From contig CAMELV010000004.1 of the NCBI GenBank assembly GCA_945925985.1, forward strand, positions 62,001-126,000: 64,000 bases of DNA, in the 5' to 3' direction. Of this stretch, positions 61,475 through 64,000 are shown piece by piece. How positions within the stretch are numbered: the first letter of the stretch is position 1; each line of letters starts with the position of its first letter. The stretch comes from Comamonas sp. lk (lineage in GTDB: Bacteria; Pseudomonadota; Gammaproteobacteria; Burkholderiales; Burkholderiaceae_C). The translations under genes and the position numbers were made by a program. The notes below the pieces were generated by a model. It ran no database searches and was not told the DNA's origin. It saw only the letters and a program-made list of their open reading frames with translations.

Positions 61475-64000
61475 ATGCGCTACAGCGATCTCATCCAATT
61501 CGAACCCATCGAATCTGTCATTCAACTGCTCGATGCCAATAGGCCAGACGAGGCCAAAAAGCTGGTGGCCACCTATGTCATGTCAGACGACATGGCTGAG
61601 CGGATCTCCAAGCAGATGATCCCGCAGCTATCCTTTGACGAATCAGTCGACCACATGGGCGTCTTGGTGGTCGGCAACTATGGCACCGGTAAGTCCCATT
61701 TGATGTCTGTGCTGTCCCTGGTGGCTGAAGACGCTGCTTATCTGACAATGATCCGTCATCCCAAGGTTGCGACGGCGGCAGAAAAAATAGCTGGCAAATT
61801 CAAGGTTCACCGCATCGAAATTTCCAGCCAGATGTCGCTGCGGGACATCATTACCCAGGAACTTGAAGGCTTCCTTGAAAAACAAGGCGTGAGCTACTCG
61901 TTCCCGGCTGCTGACAAGGTGGTTAACAACAAGGCTGCGTTCGAAGAAATGATGGCCGCGTTCGCTGAGGTTCACCCCAATCACGGCGTGCTGTTGGTGG
62001 TCGACGAATTTCTGGATTACCTGAGATCCCGCAAAGATCACGATCTGGTGCTGGACCTTTCTTTCCTGCGTGAAATCGGCGAGGTCACCAAGCATCTGCG
62101 TTTCCGCTTTGTGGCTGGTGTCCAAGAGGCTATTTTTGACAGCAACCGCTTCCAGCACGTCGCCGACAGCCTGCGCCGTGTGAAGGACCGATTCACTCAA
62201 GTTCTGCTGGCTCGGCAAGACGTCAGCTTCGTGGTCGCCGAACGTTTGCTCAAAAAAACGGCAGATCAACAGAACAAGATCAGGACGTACCTCACCAAGT
62301 TCGCCAAGTTTTACAGCTCAATGAACGAGCGCATGGATGAGTACGTGCGTCTGTTCCCCGTACACCCGGAGTACATCGGCACCTTCGAGCGGCTGATCTT
62401 CACCGAAAAGCGGGGTGCACTGGTCACCTTGCGCGACCAGATCCAGGCCGTTTTGAATGACGAAGTCCCCACTGATCGTCCTGGCCTCATCGGCTATGAC
62501 AAATTTTGGGAAACCGTGGCATCTAATTCAGTGCTCCGCTCAGACCCCAGCATCGGTCCAGTCTTAAAAGTCTCAGAAGTATTGACCGAGCGCGTACTCA
62601 AAGCCTTCACGCGCCCACCGTATAAAGCCATGGCTCTGCGCGTGATCGCGGGGCTATCAGTGCATCGGCTCACCACGGGCGGCGACATTTATGTTCCGGT
62701 CGGACCAACAGCCGCCGAATTGCGCGACACCCTGTGCTTGTTCCAACCCGGCATTGAGGAGCTGGGTGGTGACCCTGCTGATGATCTGCTCACCGCTGTC
62801 CAGACCACCCTGCGGGAAATCGTCAAAACGGTCAACGGCCAATTCATCTCCAAAGCGCCTGACACCGAGCAGTATTACCTCGACCTCAAGAAGGACGTCG
62901 ACTACGACGCTCAGATCGAAAAGCGCGCAGAGGCCCTGTCCGACGATGCGCTTGACCGTGCTTACTACGGCGCCATCAAGCAGCTGATGGAACGCACTGA
63001 CGAAAGCACTTACGTCACGGGTCATCAAATCTGGCAGTACCAGATCGAGTGGCAAGACCACCGCGTCGAACGCAATGGCTACCTGTTCTTCGGTGCGCCA
63101 AACGATCGGCCAACCGCCCAGCCCGAGCGTGATTTTTACGTTTACTTCATCCAACCTTTTGAGCCACCGCGTTTTCGCGATGAGAACAAGTCCGACGAAG
63201 TATTTATCCGACTCAAGGGCAAAGACGAGGCCATCAAGCGCCATCTTGCTTTTTACGCGGCTGCGCAAGACTTGGCCTCGACCGCCAGCGGTGGCGCAAA
63301 GGCCGTCTACCTTGACAAGGCCAAGGACGCTTTAAAAGACATGAGCAAGTGGCTTCAGGAAAAGCAGATGACTGCCTTTGAAGTCACTTACCAGGGCAAG
63401 TCCAAAACACTGCAGGATTGGGCCAAAGGGGTCAACATCCGCGACCGGCTGCGTCTGGGCTCTGAGGAACGTGCCAATTTCCGCGACATCGTCAACGTCG
63501 TCTCCGGCCTTGCACTCAATCAGCAGTTTGCAGAGGTTTCTCCGGAATACCCAACGTTCACTCTGCTTGTGACTGAACAAAACCGCAAGTTATTGGTTGG
63601 TAATGCGCTGAAGGCCTTGGCCGGTGGCACACGGACCAAAGACGCAAACGCGGTGCTCGACGCTCTGGAAATGCTGGACGGCGACCGCATCGAGCCCGGT
63701 CGTTCACGGTACGCACAAGAGGTTCTGAGTCGGTTGAAAGCTAAGGGCCATGGTCAGGTTTTAAACCGTGTTGAGCTCTTGAACGGGCAGACCGATGTGG
63801 AATACTTTCATCCGGTGAAATTCCGGCTGGAGCCCGATTTGTTGGTTACGGTGCTGGGTAGTCTGGTTTATTCGGGCGACATCGTGCTCGCCATCACCGG
63901 CGACAAAATTGACTCTGGAAAAATCACTCTTCTTGCCGAACGCGGCCTCGAAGACCTCAAGCAGTTCAAACATGTCGAGGCACCTAAAGAGATCAATGTC
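61475..64000 (+). CDS. brxC: BREX P-loop ATPase BrxC (PglY), C-terminus beyond the window
   Basis: An open frame of 842 codons without a stop, cut by the window edge; family members are about 1,100-1,250 residues, so a few hundred are missing. Walker A is GNYGTGKS at 67-74 and Walker B is VLLVVDEF at 172-179, followed by [16 protein letters not shown], a sensor-like region. BrxC is an essential STAND/AAA-like ATPase of BREX that acts on DNA with PglX and PglZ. A strong GGAGGAAAG site lies 7 bp before the ATG. pglX, brxH, pglZ and brxA are expected to the right. Confidence 0.88.
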   Translation, partial: MRYSDLIQFEPIESVIQLLDANRPDEAKKLVATYVMSDDMAERISKQMIPQLSFDESVDHMGVLVVGNYGTGKSHLMSVLSLVAEDAAYLTMIRHPKVATAAEKIAGKFKVHRIEISSQMSLRDIITQELEGFLEKQGVSYSFPAADKVVNNKAAFEEMMAAFAEVHPNHGVLLVVDEFLDYLRSRKDHDLVLDLSFLREIGEVTKHLRFRFVAGVQEAIFDSNRFQHVADSLRRVKDRFTQVLLARQDVSFVVAERLLKKTADQQNKIRTYLTKFAKFYSSMNERMDEYVRLFPVHPEYIGTFERLIFTEKRGALVTLRDQIQAVLNDEVPTDRPGLIGYDKFWETVASNSVLRSDPSIGPVLKVSEVLTERVLKAFTRPPYKAMALRVIAGLSVHRLTTGGDIYVPVGPTAAELRDTLCLFQPGIEELGGDPADDLLTAVQTTLREIVKTVNGQFISKAPDTEQYYLDLKKDVDYDAQIEKRAEALSDDALDRAYYGAIKQLMERTDESTYVTGHQIWQYQIEWQDHRVERNGYLFFGAPNDRPTAQPERDFYVYFIQPFEPPRFRDENKSDEVFIRLKGKDEAIKRHLAFYAAAQDLASTASGGAKAVYLDKAKDALKDMSKWLQEKQMTAFEVTYQGKSKTLQDWAKGVNIRDRLRLGSEERANFRDIVNVVSGLALNQQFAEVSPEYPTFTLLVTEQNRKLLVGNALKALAGGTRTKDANAVLDALEMLDGDRIEPGRSRYAQEVLSRLKAKGHGQVLNRVELLNGQTDVEYFHPVKFRLEPDLLVTVLGSLVYSGDIVLAITGDKIDSGKITLLAERGLEDLKQFKHVEAPKEINV

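Noticed and set aside
36000-64000. Search for CRISPR arrays, transposases and integrases in the island
   Set aside because: No regularly spaced repeats and no transposase or recombinase motifs were seen; mobility is inferred only from composition, remnants and repeats.

Overview
The window looks like a chromosome segment of a betaproteobacterium, order Burkholderiales and probably family Comamonadaceae (Rhodoferax/Polaromonas-like). The grounds are the order QOR-tpiA-secG-tRNA-Leu-nuoA..L, the style of the proteins, a strong TTGAAA/TATAAT promoter before rpsU, and a roughly 45-55 bp interspersed element of a kind I associate with this family. No database search was possible, so the lineage is inferred.

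Region 1 (1-30.9 kb) is dense, GC-rich housekeeping DNA. Complex I genes nuoA to nuoK and the start of nuoL run leftwards, preceded by tRNA-Leu(GAG), secG, tpiA and a quinone oxidoreductase. Next come pnp and rpsO, an aminotransferase, a periplasmic binding protein, an Hsp20, tsaD, ybiB, a SUMT-type methyltransferase, diaminopropionate ammonia-lyase, a flavoprotein, rpsU, yqeY, pmbA, yjgA, mogA, cysE, trmJ, suhB, an EamA transporter and a 2-oxoglutarate oxygenase.

Region 2 (31-36 kb) is an arsenic operon read leftwards (arsR-arsC-acr3-arsH). Beside it is a DMT transporter with a His-rich tail that overlaps a Fic protein.

Region 3 (36-60 kb) is an accessory island. It holds an AbrB/toxin-like pair, two back-to-back orphan antitoxin-like regulators (one followed by a 22-codon stump of an AbiEii-type toxin), a secreted protein, a PIN-domain protein, and a GIY-YIG-like and a YedK-like protein. 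An SOS operon (LexA box, umuD, umuC, PD-(D/E)XK nuclease) and an HNH nuclease follow, then many uncharacterised proteins. The 53.5-55.3 kb stretch is strikingly AT-rich and contains a small H-NS-like protein with an AT-hook tail. I saw no integrase, transposase or CRISPR array.

Region 4 (55.8-64 kb) is the most interesting part. A five-gene leftward run encodes a MESH1/SpoT-type HD alarmone hydrolase, an acidic protein, a Cys-rich protein, a small conserved protein and a SLOG (cpYpsA) protein. It diverges from the start of what looks like a type 3 BREX phage-defence locus (WYL regulator brxR, brxF, brxC running off the edge). A 10-3-10 inverted repeat lies in the presumed brxR promoter. The acidic protein has a paralogue 12 kb away at 46.1 kb. 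The leftward run is a candidate nucleotide-signalling defence module, but that function is inference.
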